Shown: positions 35,649-45,460 of the stretch, piece by piece
How the letters are laid out: the number at the start of each line of letters is the position of its first letter
How positions within the stretch are numbered: the stretch's first letter is position 1
Assembly (NCBI GenBank): GCA_016182045.1
Contig: JACOYE010000012.1
Coordinates: 1-56,486 of the forward strand
DNA from: Candidatus Microgenomates bacterium
GTDB taxonomy: Bacteria; Patescibacteriota; Microgenomatia; Daviesbacterales; UBA10151
DNA: 56,486 bases
Direction of reading: 5' to 3'
Position numbers and translations under genes: made by a program
Notes under the pieces: generated by a model
Database searches by the model: none
What the model was told of the DNA's origin: nothing
What the model saw: only the letters and a program-made list of their open reading frames with translations

Positions 35649-38123
35649 TTAAGTCCTGTCTGTTGACGAAACCACAGTGGCTGCGGCCACTTTTTCACCG
35701 GCGCGAACTCTCATCAAAATTACCCCTTGTGTTTGTCTTTGCAAAGTTGGGACTTCTCTTAGATTCATCTTAATCAGCTGTCCTTTATTGGACGTTAAAA
35801 CTAATGTATCGGTACTTTTATACACTGCTTGAGCAGTGACAATCGGCCCAGTTTTGAGGTTCACTTGGGCAGCTTTAACTCCTTGTCCTCCCCTGCCCTG
35901 TTTGCTCCAAGAAGAGAACTTGGTCTTTTTACCTAAACCATTTTCCATAATCACCAAAAGTTCATCATCATTGCTTTGGACAACATTTAAAGAAACGACC
36001 TCATCGCCTTTCGTAAGTTTAATTCCTCTTACCCCCGAGGTATCTCTATGGGTTGGTTTGACCCCAGTTTCTGAAAAACGGATTGACTTGCCCATCTTGG
36101 AAACGATAATAAGGTCATGTTTACCTGAGGTCAAACTTACCCAGCCCAACTGATCGTTAGCATCCAGTTTGATGGCCACCAAACCATTTTTTCTGATATT
36201 GACATATTCTTCCAAAGCGGTTTTTTTGACATTGCCCATCTTGGTACACATAAAGAAATATTTGGCACTGCCATTATGTTTATTGGTAGTCAGAACCGCC
36301 GTGATTTTTTCTCCCTGTTCAACATTGATTAGATTGACAATGGCCTGACCTTTGGCAGATCTTTGTGTCTCGGGAATTTCCCAGACCTTGATTTGAAAAA
36401 CCCTTCCCCTGTCTGTGAAGAAAAGAATGTTATCATGAGTCTGGGTATAAAAAATGTGGGAAACAGCATCTGTTTCTTTGGTGGAAATACCCATTACTCC
36501 TTTACCGCCTCGCTGTTGAGTTCTGAAAGAGTGGGGAGATTGTCTTTTGATATAACCGCCTTCGGTGATAGTGACAATTGTCACCTCATTGGGCACCAAG
36601 TCTTCTTCGGAAAACTCTCCCACCTTTTGTTTATAGACTCGGGTGCGTCTGTCATCGCCATACCTTCCCTTAATTTTTAAGAGCTCTTCTTTAATAACTT
36701 TGAGAATTTTCTCAGGGTGTGCCAATAAATCCTCAAGATAGGCAATAGTTTCACGAACCATCTTTAACTCATCTTCTATTTTTTGACGCTCCAAAGCTGC
36801 CAGTCTTCGAAGCTGCATATCCAAAATGGCCACTGCCTGAATTTCTGTTAGTTTAAACTTGGTCATTAAGTTTACTTTGGCCTGATCTGCATCCCTGCTT
36901 TTTTTAATGGTTTCAATGACACGATCGATATTATCAACTGCAATTTTTAACCCTTCCAAGATATGCTCTCTTGCCTTGGCTTCGCTTAGCTCAAATTCTG
37001 AGCGTCTTGTTACTATTTGCTGTCGGTGGCGAATAAACTCAGTTAAGATTTGTTTTAAGGTTAAAAGGTGAGGTACCCCATCAGACAGTGCCACAAGATT
37101 GACATTGAAAACAGACTGCATGGCAGTGTATTTGTAAAGATTATTTAAAATGGCTTTGGGTTTGGCATCCCTTTTTAGATCAAAAACGATCCTCACCATC
37201 TGTTTTCTGTCTGATTCGTCGCGCAGATCTGAGATACCTTCTAATTTTTTGTCTTTGACAAGATCGGCAATTCTGGCAATTAAGGTGGCTTTGTTAACTT
37301 GATATGGCAACTCTGAGACAATTATTTGCATTTTTCCCGCTCCGCCCGCGGAGCGGGGCGAGCCGGCAGAGCCTGATTCATCTATTTCAGTCTTAGCTCT
37401 CATCACAATCCTGCCTTTGCCGGTAGCATAGGCTGCCAGGATTTCGCTTTGATCGTAAATTGAACCCCCTGTTGGAAAATCGGGACCTTTTATAAACTGG
37501 ATTAGATCCTCAACAGTGACGTCTGGGTGGTCGATCATGTACACCAGCGCATCACAAACCTCTCCTAAATTATGGGGTGGAATTTGGGTGGCCATGCCAA
37601 CAGCAATCCCGGAGGCTCCATTCAGAAGTAGATTGGGTATGACCGAAGGTAGCAATACTGGCTCTTGAGTAGTGCCAGAATAATTGTCAATAAAATTTAC
37701 GGTGTTTTTACTAATGTCCCGAAGTAATTCATCAGCAATGCTAGAGAGCCTGGCTTCAGTGTAGCGCATGGCAGCTGGCGAGTCTCCATCAATTGAGCCA
37801 AAATTTCCCTGGCCGTCAATCAGCATATATCTTAGGGAAAAGTTTTGAGCCATCCTGACCATAGCTTCATAAACAGGAGCATCACCGTGTGGATGAAAAT
37901 TTTTCAATACCTCTCCCACTACAGCTGCGCTCTTTTGATATCTTGAGGTATGGTGTAGACTCTGCTGGTGCATGGCATAAATAATGCGTCTTTGGACTGG
38001 TTTTAGGCCGTCTCGGACATCTGGAAGAGCGCGGGAAACAATCACGGACATGGCATAGTCCAAATAGGACCTCTGCATCTCTTCTATGATTGGAGCTGGC
38101 TGAATTTTACCGATATTACTCAT
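35649..38123 (-). CDS. gyrA: DNA gyrase subunit A
   Basis: EEMQRSYLDYAMSVIVSRALPDVRDGLKPVQRRIIYAM; QGNFGSIDGDSPAAMRYTEARL. Confidence 0.97.
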   Translation of the reverse strand: MSNIGKIQPAPIIEEMQRSYLDYAMSVIVSRALPDVRDGLKPVQRRIIYAMHQQSLHHTSRYQKSAAVVGEVLKNFHPHGDAPVYEAMVRMAQNFSLRYMLIDGQGNFGSIDGDSPAAMRYTEARLSSIADELLRDISKNTVNFIDNYSGTTQEPVLLPSVIPNLLLNGASGIAVGMATQIPPHNLGEVCDALVYMIDHPDVTVEDLIQFIKGPDFPTGGSIYDQSEILAAYATGKGRIVMRAKTEIDESGSAGSPRSAGGAGKMQIIVSELPYQVNKATLIARIADLVKDKKLEGISDLRDESDRKQMVRIVFDLKRDAKPKAILNNLYKYTAMQSVFNVNLVALSDGVPHLLTLKQILTEFIRHRQQIVTRRSEFELSEAKAREHILEGLKIAVDNIDRVIETIKKSRDADQAKVNLMTKFKLTEIQAVAILDMQLRRLAALERQKIEDELKMVRETIAYLEDLLAHPEKILKVIKEELLKIKGRYGDDRRTRVYKQKVGEFSEEDLVPNEVTIVTITEGGYIKRQSPHSFRTQQRGGKGVMGISTKETDAVSHIFYTQTHDNILFFTDRGRVFQIKVWEIPETQRSAKGQAIVNLINVEQGEKITAVLTTNKHNGSAKYFFMCTKMGNVKKTALEEYVNIRKNGLVAIKLDANDQLGWVSLTSGKHDLIIVSKMGKSIRFSETGVKPTHRDTSGVRGIKLTKGDEVVSLNVVQSNDDELLVIMENGLGKKTKFSSWSKQGRGGQGVKAAQVNLKTGPIVTAQAVYKSTDTLVLTSNKGQLIKMNLREVPTLQRQTQGVILMRVRAGEKVAAATVVSSTDRT
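37336..37357. repeat. CCCGCTCCG-CCCG-CGGAGCGGG hairpin in frame in gyrA
   Basis: 9-bp perfect arms; encodes SAGSPRSAGGAGK insertion. Confidence 0.75.
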
Positions 38124-38210
38124 ATAGATGAAGCATTAAAAATGAGCTTGGAGCTCTTACTAATTATACCTTTTTTAAGCTTTCTTAAGCAAGGGGTTTT
38201 TGATGGTTTG

Positions 38211-38837
38211 CTACCTCTCAAATGGACACTTCTTGGGCCAAGTTCTCCAAGCCTGTTTGTTTCTATATAAAGGAAATTCTTTTTTTAAAACCCAGTGAAG
38301 TTTGTTTGGATCCTTTATCAAATCCACAAAAACCTTCCCATTTAAATGATCAATCTCATGTTGAAAAATCCTGGCCACATATCCAGTGTGTCTTTCCTCA
38401 ATAACTTTGAACCTCCACTCCTGGTGTGTATTTGAATTTACACTCCTGGTCTGTAGCTTCGAAGCCTTAACTTTTACAGAAATGGGTCTTTTAACTATGC
38501 CACAAACTCTTCCGGTTGAGAAACATCCTTCATACCACTCCCCCTCTCTTTTAGAAACCCATGTAATTTCCGGATTGATATACACCCTCAAATCCCCTAC
38601 TCGGCCTTTTCCATCAGCTTTCAAATCCACCAAAATAATTCTTTTTGAAATCCCAATTTGCGGCGCAGCCAATCCCATCATGACAGGTTTCTTCTTATCT
38701 TTCTGCTGTCTGTATGCTACCTCAAGCATTTGTTTAATATTTTCTCTAGTTTCAGGGGAATCAATTTGACTGGCTGGCACCTTTTTCGCTACCTTAGTTA
38801 AAAGTGGATCATTAGGTTGTAAAAATAACTTATTCAC
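38211..38837 (-). CDS. def: Peptide deformylase
   Basis: MMGLAAPQIGISKRIILVDL; WYEGCFSTGRVCGIVKRP; RIFQHEIDHLNGKVFVDLI. Confidence 0.9.
   Translation of the reverse strand: MNKLFLQPNDPLLTKVAKKVPASQIDSPETRENIKQMLEVAYRQQKDKKKPVMMGLAAPQIGISKRIILVDLKADGKGRVGDLRVYINPEITWVSKREGEWYEGCFSTGRVCGIVKRPISVKVKASKLQTRSVNSNTHQEWRFKVIEERHTGYVARIFQHEIDHLNGKVFVDLIKDPNKLHWVLKKEFPLYRNKQAWRTWPKKCPFER
38405..38464. repeat. Repeat insertion in def with direct repeats CACTCCTGGT(G/C)TGTA at 38416-38430 and 38441-38455
   Basis: Encodes ASKLQTRSVNSNTHQEW; shares TACAGACCAGG with murC element at 46017-46047. Confidence 0.7.
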
Positions 38838-40036
38838 TCTTGTCTGGCTTCTTTAATGACTTTTATGATAGCAACGGAAATTTTACCATTGTCGTTTTCG
38901 ATATATAACCTCCAAGTCGTACCCAAACCTACATCATACGAACCCTGGTATGGTCCTTCGCTTACCCTTTTTAACTGTCTCAATTGATCCGGTGGCCTCT
39001 GGGAAAATTTAGTAACCTTATCAAATACATCTTTTGCCACTAACATTCTATACTCTCGTGATTTATCTAAAAAATTTTGTAGTTCGCGGGGACTGCTGAC
39101 TTCATGCGATTTTCCATTAAGCACCACTATCATAAGTGTTTGTTTTTCAGCTTCTAATTTATTTTCTGCTAAAGGAGACCTAGGTTGTTCAGATGGTACA
39201 AATCTTTTTGGTTCATCTCGTTTTCTGGGAACTACTGCGACACTTTTTGATCTTTCCTCAGGTGGCAGATTTTGAAAAGCTATAATAGCATTAAATTTTG
39301 TCTGCATCTCGGGAACAACTTCTTGCTCATCTTTTTTTAGTTTTTTTGCGTAATGTCTAAAAAGTATCTCTCTTGCCTGCTCATCGTCTTTAAAAAGATC
39401 CCAAGCACAAAATACGACTCTATTCGAGTCTTCAAAAAGCCATACCAGATCCATACTATCTCTATCTTCCCGGAGCTTCTTAAGGGCCTTCCTTGTTTGT
39501 TTAAGCGAACTTTCCATCGGAGTTAAAGCTATATTTACGCCTTTAAGCTCAGCTTCGGTTCTGGCAAGACGATCTGACGATACAGCTACTGGATCAAATC
39601 GCTCTGCCAGACTTTCAGATACTCTCCTCATCAGTTGATAACCAATCCATCCTAAAGGTCCAGGTTCATTCGGATGACTCTTTTTAACAGCATTCTTTCT
39701 TTTCTTTTCCAAGAGCAGACGTTCATTTAAAACTTGCTGCTTTTTTCTTAGGTCTGGTAGTACCTCTTCCAATTTTTGTAACCCAGTAGAAGAATTATTT
39801 ATATTCAACTCTAATGGTCCTCGTTCAGACGAACTTAGAAATCCACCAAGACTTTCCAAATATAGCCGTCTTCCTGGATATCCTGACTTTACAAGCAAAT
39901 CTTCTTCTATTTTTTGTTGTTTTTTATTGAATGAAAACCTATATCTCCAATCAGCTCTAAGTCCTTCATTTTTAATTTCTAATAGAGAGTAAAGATTTAG
40001 CTCAGGCATTGGCGGTAATTCTCTATTCGTACTCAT
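38834..40036 (-). CDS. Hypothetical coiled-coil protein with C-terminal RelE/ParE-like domain
   Basis: C-terminus KDVFDKVTKFSQRPPDQLRQLKRVSEGPYQGSYDVGLGTTWRLYIENDNGKISVAIIKVIKEA. Confidence 0.5.
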   Translation of the reverse strand: MSTNRELPPMPELNLYSLLEIKNEGLRADWRYRFSFNKKQQKIEEDLLVKSGYPGRRLYLESLGGFLSSSERGPLELNINNSSTGLQKLEEVLPDLRKKQQVLNERLLLEKKRKNAVKKSHPNEPGPLGWIGYQLMRRVSESLAERFDPVAVSSDRLARTEAELKGVNIALTPMESSLKQTRKALKKLREDRDSMDLVWLFEDSNRVVFCAWDLFKDDEQAREILFRHYAKKLKKDEQEVVPEMQTKFNAIIAFQNLPPEERSKSVAVVPRKRDEPKRFVPSEQPRSPLAENKLEAEKQTLMIVVLNGKSHEVSSPRELQNFLDKSREYRMLVAKDVFDKVTKFSQRPPDQLRQLKRVSEGPYQGSYDVGLGTTWRLYIENDNGKISVAIIKVIKEARQE

Positions 40037-40102
40037 TGTTGGCTAAAATAACACATAGCTTAATGCAATTGCAATTATTCATTATATAAAATTTACACAC
40101 TT

Positions 40103-40131
40103 ACACCTCGGAGGTGTTATATACTTAACAC
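40103..40131. repeat. Intergenic inverted repeats ACACCTCGGAGGTGT and GGTGTTA-TATACT-TAACACC
   Basis: Two overlapping self-complementary segments downstream of ddl. Confidence 0.65.
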
Positions 40132-40138
40132 CTAGGGT

Positions 40139-41227
40139 TTAGATTGAGGTTTTAAGTTTGGATTCTCTTTTAAATCTTTCCAAAGCAAGCTGGATTAATC
40201 TATCTACCAACTGCTGATAAGAGATTCCGCTTGCTTCCCAAAGTTTTGGATACATGCTGATTTTGGTAAATCCTGGAATGGTATTTAGCTCATTTACAAC
40301 TACGTCTCCATTTTCTTTCAAGAAAAAATCCACTCTGGCCATTCCCTCACAGCAAAGAGTTTTAAAAGTTTTGATAGCCAGCTCTTGAACCGTTTTAACA
40401 ATTTTTTTGGGAAGGTTTGCAGGAACTTTAAGAATAGCCCCATTTTCATCAACATATTTTGCCTCATAAGAATAAAACTCATGAGTTGGAACTACTTCCC
40501 CGGGAATTGATGCAATAGGATTTTCATTTCCTAAAACAGAGCATTCAATCTCTCTCCCCTTTACATATTCCTCTACTAGGATTTTGCTATCAAATTCAAA
40601 TGCACTTCTTACAGCTTTTTTAAATTCCTTCTCATTTTTAACTTTACTTATTCCAACAGAAGATCCTAAATTTGCTGGCTTTACAAAAAACGGCAAGCCA
40701 AGTTTGGTTTTAGCTGTGGCAAAATTAATTTTATTCCCCTTTTGAAAACATAAAAATTTTGCAGTTGGAATTCCTGCATGGTTTAAAAGTCTTTTCATGG
40801 CATCCTTATCCATCCCTAAAGCTGATCCCAAAACAGAAGAACCAACAAAAGGGATATTAAGTAGTTTTAGCATTCCCTGAATGGTTCCATCTTCACCAAA
40901 TGGTCCATGAAGTACAGGGAAAACAACATCTACTGATCCTACATCTTGATTATCTGTTACACTAACTAGTTTTGTAGATCTATTTTTTTGCACTAAAGAG
41001 ACTTCTTTGCTTGTTTTATTTAATTTAGTAAGTTTGGGATTTGATGCACTCAAAAGAAGTTGTGCAGGTTGGTTTAATACCCATTTGCCAGTTTTATCAA
41101 TACCTATTAAGATAGGTTCATATTTATCTTTATCCAGTGAGTTAAAAATATTTTTTGCAGACTGAATTGAGACCTCATGCTCCGCAGATCTTCCTCCAAA
41201 AATAATAGCTACCATGATTTTTTTCAT
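40139..41227 (-). CDS. ddl: D-alanine--D-alanine ligase
   Basis: FGGRSAEHEVSIQSAKNI; HGPFGEDGTIQGMLKLLNIPFVGSSVLGSALGMDKDAMK; VVNELNTIPGFT. Confidence 0.95.
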   Translation of the reverse strand: MKKIMVAIIFGGRSAEHEVSIQSAKNIFNSLDKDKYEPILIGIDKTGKWVLNQPAQLLLSASNPKLTKLNKTSKEVSLVQKNRSTKLVSVTDNQDVGSVDVVFPVLHGPFGEDGTIQGMLKLLNIPFVGSSVLGSALGMDKDAMKRLLNHAGIPTAKFLCFQKGNKINFATAKTKLGLPFFVKPANLGSSVGISKVKNEKEFKKAVRSAFEFDSKILVEEYVKGREIECSVLGNENPIASIPGEVVPTHEFYSYEAKYVDENGAILKVPANLPKKIVKTVQELAIKTFKTLCCEGMARVDFFLKENGDVVVNELNTIPGFTKISMYPKLWEASGISYQQLVDRLIQLALERFKRESKLKTSI

Positions 41228-42339
41228 ACAACAACTCTTCTGATTGGGGCAGCAAGGTGTACCAGTATATCATAAGGAATGGTTTGACAAATTTTGGCCG
41301 CATTTTCTATTGAGTTTGGATCTTTGGGATTGTTGGAATAAACTAAAACTTTCTGTCCAATATATGGATTGGCCACTTTAGATAAATCTACGGTAGCAAT
41401 ATTCATACTGACTCGGCCGATGATGGGACAAACTACTCCCTCAACTAAAACATATCCTTTATTAGAAAGTCTTCTGTCCACCCCATCATAATAGCCAATT
41501 GGTAAAATACCCATTAGCATGTCTTTTTTGGCAGTAAATGTTCCGCCATAGCCTACCCTGTCTCCTCTTCTTAATTTTTTAATCTGAATAATTTTACTTT
41601 TAAGAGTAAGGACTGGTTTTAAATTTGGATCCGATGAGATGCCATATAGTGCAAGTCCGATCCTGGCCATATTTAGCCTGCAACCTGGAAGGTTGAAAGC
41701 TAAACCATCAGAGTTTTGGATATGTATCCATTGTGGGTAGACTTTATACTTTTTGCAGATAGTGAGAGCCTTCTTAAAATTTTTAATTTGAATTCTATTT
41801 AGTGGATCATTTTTATCATCAGTCGATGCCAGATGAGACATCAATCCTTCTATTTTTAAATTTTTAAATTGTTTCATTGCTGTCAGAAAATTTGGTAAAT
41901 CTTCTAAGCTGATGCCTTCCCTGTGCATGCCGGTATCAACAAAAATATGGACTCCACATCCAGGCTGGTACTTGCTTAAAATTTTTACTGTTTCTATATC
42001 ATAAACAGCATAGGAAAATGGCAGTTTTTTCACCATATAATTTTGTGGATCGGTGTAGCCTATGATTAAAATAGGAGTCTTTATATGAACTTTAAGTAAC
42101 TCATAAGCCTCATAAAGTGAGTCCACACAAAAGAATGGTGCACCCAGTGGATCCAAAATCTTTGCCAACTCAATTATTCCATGCCCATAAGCATTACTTT
42201 TAATAACAGGAGCAATTTTAATTCTTCTGTTTAAGGAAGAAAGGTATTTGAAATTATTGATTAGGTTTGTCTTAGAAATCTCAATCAGATTTAAGGTCCG
42301 ATAATCTTTTTTAAAAATCTTAAGTAGAGTATCTAGCAT
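41224..42339 (-). CDS. alr: Alanine racemase
   Basis: APVIKSNAYGHGIIELA; FVDTGMHREGI; RMARIGLALYG-like; RGDRVGYGGTFTAKKDMLMGILPIGYYDG. Confidence 0.95.
   Translation of the reverse strand: MLDTLLKIFKKDYRTLNLIEISKTNLINNFKYLSSLNRRIKIAPVIKSNAYGHGIIELAKILDPLGAPFFCVDSLYEAYELLKVHIKTPILIIGYTDPQNYMVKKLPFSYAVYDIETVKILSKYQPGCGVHIFVDTGMHREGISLEDLPNFLTAMKQFKNLKIEGLMSHLASTDDKNDPLNRIQIKNFKKALTICKKYKVYPQWIHIQNSDGLAFNLPGCRLNMARIGLALYGISSDPNLKPVLTLKSKIIQIKKLRRGDRVGYGGTFTAKKDMLMGILPIGYYDGVDRRLSNKGYVLVEGVVCPIIGRVSMNIATVDLSKVANPYIGQKVLVYSNNPKDPNSIENAAKICQTIPYDILVHLAAPIRRVVV
41681..41695. repeat. CAACCT-GGA-AGGTTG hairpin in frame in alr
   Basis: 6-bp arms; related to AACCTTCGAGGTT elements in murL-like and murC genes. 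Confidence 0.5.
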
Positions 42340-42452
42340 ATTTTAGAAAAGAAGCTCAATTATATCTTTTTTCATTCTTTCTCGCCAATAAATTTTATTA
42401 TCCAATATATTGTGGATTGACATATAGCAGTATCTTGCTTATTGTAGTATTC

Positions 42453-42980
42453 ATGCATTTGTGTTTAATTTCAATCGCTATTGTTACTTTTGGGGTTTTG
42501 GTCAGACTGCTTCCTCATGCTCCAAACATTGCTCCTATTGGAGCTTTAATGCTTTTTGCGGGTACTTATCTTCCTAAAAAACTTTTATGGTTGCCCCTTT
42601 TGGCACTTTTAATAAGTGATTATTTTATCGGATTTTATGGTACGGACATGTTTTATGTTTATGGCAGTTTTGTATTAATAGGAACTATTGGTTTGTGGTT
42701 GTGTTCTCACAAAAAGCCGTTATATATAATAGGTGGCTCACTCTCATCCTCTATTCTCTTCTTTTTAATAACCAACTTTGGGGTCTGGGCTCCACCTAAT
42801 AACTGGTATCCCCACACCTTAGATGGATTAATCCAAAGCTATACTTTAGCTATCCCTTTTTTCAGAAACTCTCTTATTGGTGATGTAACTTATACAATTT
42901 TATTATTTGGAGGATATGAGATGATACAAAAGTTTGCCAAAAAATATCTTCCAGAAAAGGTCTTCAAATTAGCTTTTTAG
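42453..42980 (+). CDS. DUF6580-like membrane protein
   Basis: LPHAPNIAPIGALMLFAGTYLPKKLLWLPLLALLISDYFIGFYG; TNFGVWAPPNNWYPHTLDGLIQSYTLAIPFFRNSLIGD. Confidence 0.65.
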   Translation: MHLCLISIAIVTFGVLVRLLPHAPNIAPIGALMLFAGTYLPKKLLWLPLLALLISDYFIGFYGTDMFYVYGSFVLIGTIGLWLCSHKKPLYIIGGSLSSSILFFLITNFGVWAPPNNWYPHTLDGLIQSYTLAIPFFRNSLIGDVTYTILLFGGYEMIQKFAKKYLPEKVFKLAF

Positions 42981-43004
42981 GCTTACCCTCAGTATAATTT
43001 ACAG

Positions 43005-44255
43005 ATGATGATTCTTGAAGAAGTTAGGGAAAAATATCCCGAGTTTATATATGAGGGTTTTGAGATAAAGTATGAAGGGGAAAGTTTAATAATCAATTTT
43101 GATTTTAAAGTTTCTGGGGATTTTACCTTCAGACCAAAAATCGTTTTCCCAAACGTATCCCCGCATTCTAAGTGGGAAGGTAGACTGGATAACTTAATTT
43201 TTAATTTGGGAATGGTTGAGCTTTTAAGCTACTGGAAAGCTGTTTGCTCTCCGCAAATTGTAATCAAAGCAGGATATTTAAGTAAGGAGCAAATTAAGTT
43301 TTGGAAAAAACTTTTATTAAAGGGATTGGGAGAATTTTTTTATAATAATAAAATAGATTTTACAAAAAAAGATTTGGTGGAGTTTACGATACAACCTTCG
43401 AGGTTACAGGCTAAAGTTGATGCGTCTGAACAACTCTTAAAAGAAAGAGATCTAATATTGATTGGAGGAGGTAAAGATTCTGCTGTTACTTTGGAACAAA
43501 TCAGTAAGTCCGGAAAAGAGTTTAACTGCCTAATGTTAAATCCCACTAAGGCTGTCTTAGCTATCGCAAAGATAAGTGGTTGTAAAAATCCGATTATTAT
43601 TAAAAGAACAATAGATCCAAAACTTCTGGAGCTAAATAAAAAAGGTTATCTTAATGGCCATACCCCATTTTCAGCATACCTTGCTTTTTTGGGAACACTT
43701 GCGGGAGTACTTTACGATTACAAAAACATTGTGGTTTCTAATGAGGTCTCATCTGATGAAGAAAATATCTTATGGATGGGTCAGGAAATAAACCATCAGT
43801 ATTCTAAGACTTCTGAATTTGAAAAAGATTTTAGAAGTTACTCCGAAAAATATTTAACAGCTTCTACAAATTATTTCAGTTTTTTAAGGGATAAAGGAGA
43901 GCTGGAAATATCCAGGCTTTTTGCCAGGATGCCAAAATATCACAAGCTTTTTAGAAGCTGCAACAAAGGTTCAAAGCAAGGAGTATGGTGTGGAGAATGT
44001 CCAAAATGTATTTCTACTTATCTTACACTCTATCCTTTTTTAGGGAGCGAAACACAAAAAATATTTGGTAAAGATTTATTAAGCGATGAAAGTTTAATTC
44101 CCATTGTCAAACAATTACTCAGAGAGAATAATGTGGCAAAACCATTTGAATGTGTGGCAACCGTTGCGGAGATAAAAAATGCCATTTCTTTGGGAAGAGA
44201 AAGAGCAGAAAAAGAGGGTGGAGAAATTCCAAAGGTTTTACGGATTAATGTATGA
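43005..44255 (+). CDS. MurL-like UDP-MurNAc-L-Ala-L-Glu epimerase candidate
   Basis: DLILIGGGKDSAVTLEQI; SNEVSSDEENILWMGQEINHQYSKTSEFEKDF; GVWCGECPKC; immediately upstream of a MurD-like ligase. Confidence 0.65.
   Translation: MMILEEVREKYPEFIYEGFEIKYEGESLIINFDFKVSGDFTFRPKIVFPNVSPHSKWEGRLDNLIFNLGMVELLSYWKAVCSPQIVIKAGYLSKEQIKFWKKLLLKGLGEFFYNNKIDFTKKDLVEFTIQPSRLQAKVDASEQLLKERDLILIGGGKDSAVTLEQISKSGKEFNCLMLNPTKAVLAIAKISGCKNPIIIKRTIDPKLLELNKKGYLNGHTPFSAYLAFLGTLAGVLYDYKNIVVSNEVSSDEENILWMGQEINHQYSKTSEFEKDFRSYSEKYLTASTNYFSFLRDKGELEISRLFARMPKYHKLFRSCNKGSKQGVWCGECPKCISTYLTLYPFLGSETQKIFGKDLLSDESLIPIVKQLLRENNVAKPFECVATVAEIKNAISLGRERAEKEGGEIPKVLRINV
43393..43405. repeat. AACCTTCGAGGTT element in MurL-like gene
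   Basis: Same 13-mer in murC at 46554-46566. Confidence 0.6.
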
Positions 44256-45460
44256 AATTACAAGATTTAAAAAATAAAACAATTTTAATTTTGGGATTTG
44301 GTAGAGAAGGTCAAGCAACCTTAAAGTTTTTAAGGAAACATTTTCCTAAAAAAGAAATTCGGGTGGCTGATCAAAGTGAGGGAAAAAATTATTTAGATAA
44401 AATAAATAATTATGATGTGATTATAAAATCACCGGGTATTCCCTATTTGCCAGAAATTAAAAAAGCAAAAGATCAAGGGAAAATAATCACATCTGCAACC
44501 CAAATCTTCTTTGATTTATGTATTGGAAAAATAATTGGGGTGACTGGCACCAAAGGCAAGAGTACAACGGCAGCTATGATTTACGAAGTTTTAAAGAGGG
44601 GTGGTTTTGATGTTTATTTGGCGGGAAATATTGGCCAGCCTGCTTTGGAATTATTAGAAAAAATTAACGGGGATTCTATTGTTGTTTATGAGCTGTCTTC
44701 ATTTCAGCTTGCAGACTTGACTAAAAGTCCTCATATTGCAGTTATCACAAATATTTATCCTGAACATTTAGATCACCATGGAAGTTTTGAAGATTATAAA
44801 AATGCAAAAGCAAATATTGTTAAGTTTCAAAAAGAGGATGATTTTGTAGTATTTAATAAAGATAATCAAGATGCAAAAGAAATTGCTGATTTATCAAAAG
44901 CTAAAAATAAATATGGATACTCTGATGAGATACCAATTAATCTTATCCCTGCCCTATATATAGGAAGAATGTTTGACATTACAGATCAAAACATTAAAAA
45001 GGCTGTAGCTTATTTTAAGACACTTCCTCATAGGTTAGAATTTGTGGGAAAGTTTAAAGGAATTAAGTTTTACAATGACTCACTCTCTACCATACCCCAA
45101 GCAACTATTAGGGCTTTAGATATTTTAGGAAATGATGTTGAGACTTTAATAGTCGGCGGTTTTGATAGAGGGATAGATTATGCCATTTTGGGGCCAGTAA
45201 TTGCAAAGTCTAATATTAAGAATTTAATACTTTTTCCCACAACTGGAGAAAAAATTTGGAATGCCGTTTCCTCTGAGGAGAATAATATTACAAGATATGA
45301 AGTGAGTTCCATGAGTGAGGCAGTAACATTGGCTTATAAACACACGAATCCTGGAAAAATAGCTCTGCTCTCCCCTGCCTCATCTAGTTTTAATTTATTT
45401 AAAGATTATGAAGATAGAGGAAATCAATTTAAAGAAGAAGTTAACTTTTTTGCTAAATAA
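44252..45460 (+). CDS. murD: MurD-family UDP-MurNAc-L-alanine:glutamate ligase
   Basis: IIGVTGTKGKSTTAAMIYEVLKRGG; AVITNIYPEHLDHHGSFEDYKNAKANI; PHRLEFVGKFKGIKFYNDSLSTIPQATIRAL. Confidence 0.92.
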   Translation: MKLQDLKNKTILILGFGREGQATLKFLRKHFPKKEIRVADQSEGKNYLDKINNYDVIIKSPGIPYLPEIKKAKDQGKIITSATQIFFDLCIGKIIGVTGTKGKSTTAAMIYEVLKRGGFDVYLAGNIGQPALELLEKINGDSIVVYELSSFQLADLTKSPHIAVITNIYPEHLDHHGSFEDYKNAKANIVKFQKEDDFVVFNKDNQDAKEIADLSKAKNKYGYSDEIPINLIPALYIGRMFDITDQNIKKAVAYFKTLPHRLEFVGKFKGIKFYNDSLSTIPQATIRALDILGNDVETLIVGGFDRGIDYAILGPVIAKSNIKNLILFPTTGEKIWNAVSSEENNITRYEVSSMSEAVTLAYKHTNPGKIALLSPASSSFNLFKDYEDRGNQFKEEVNFFAK

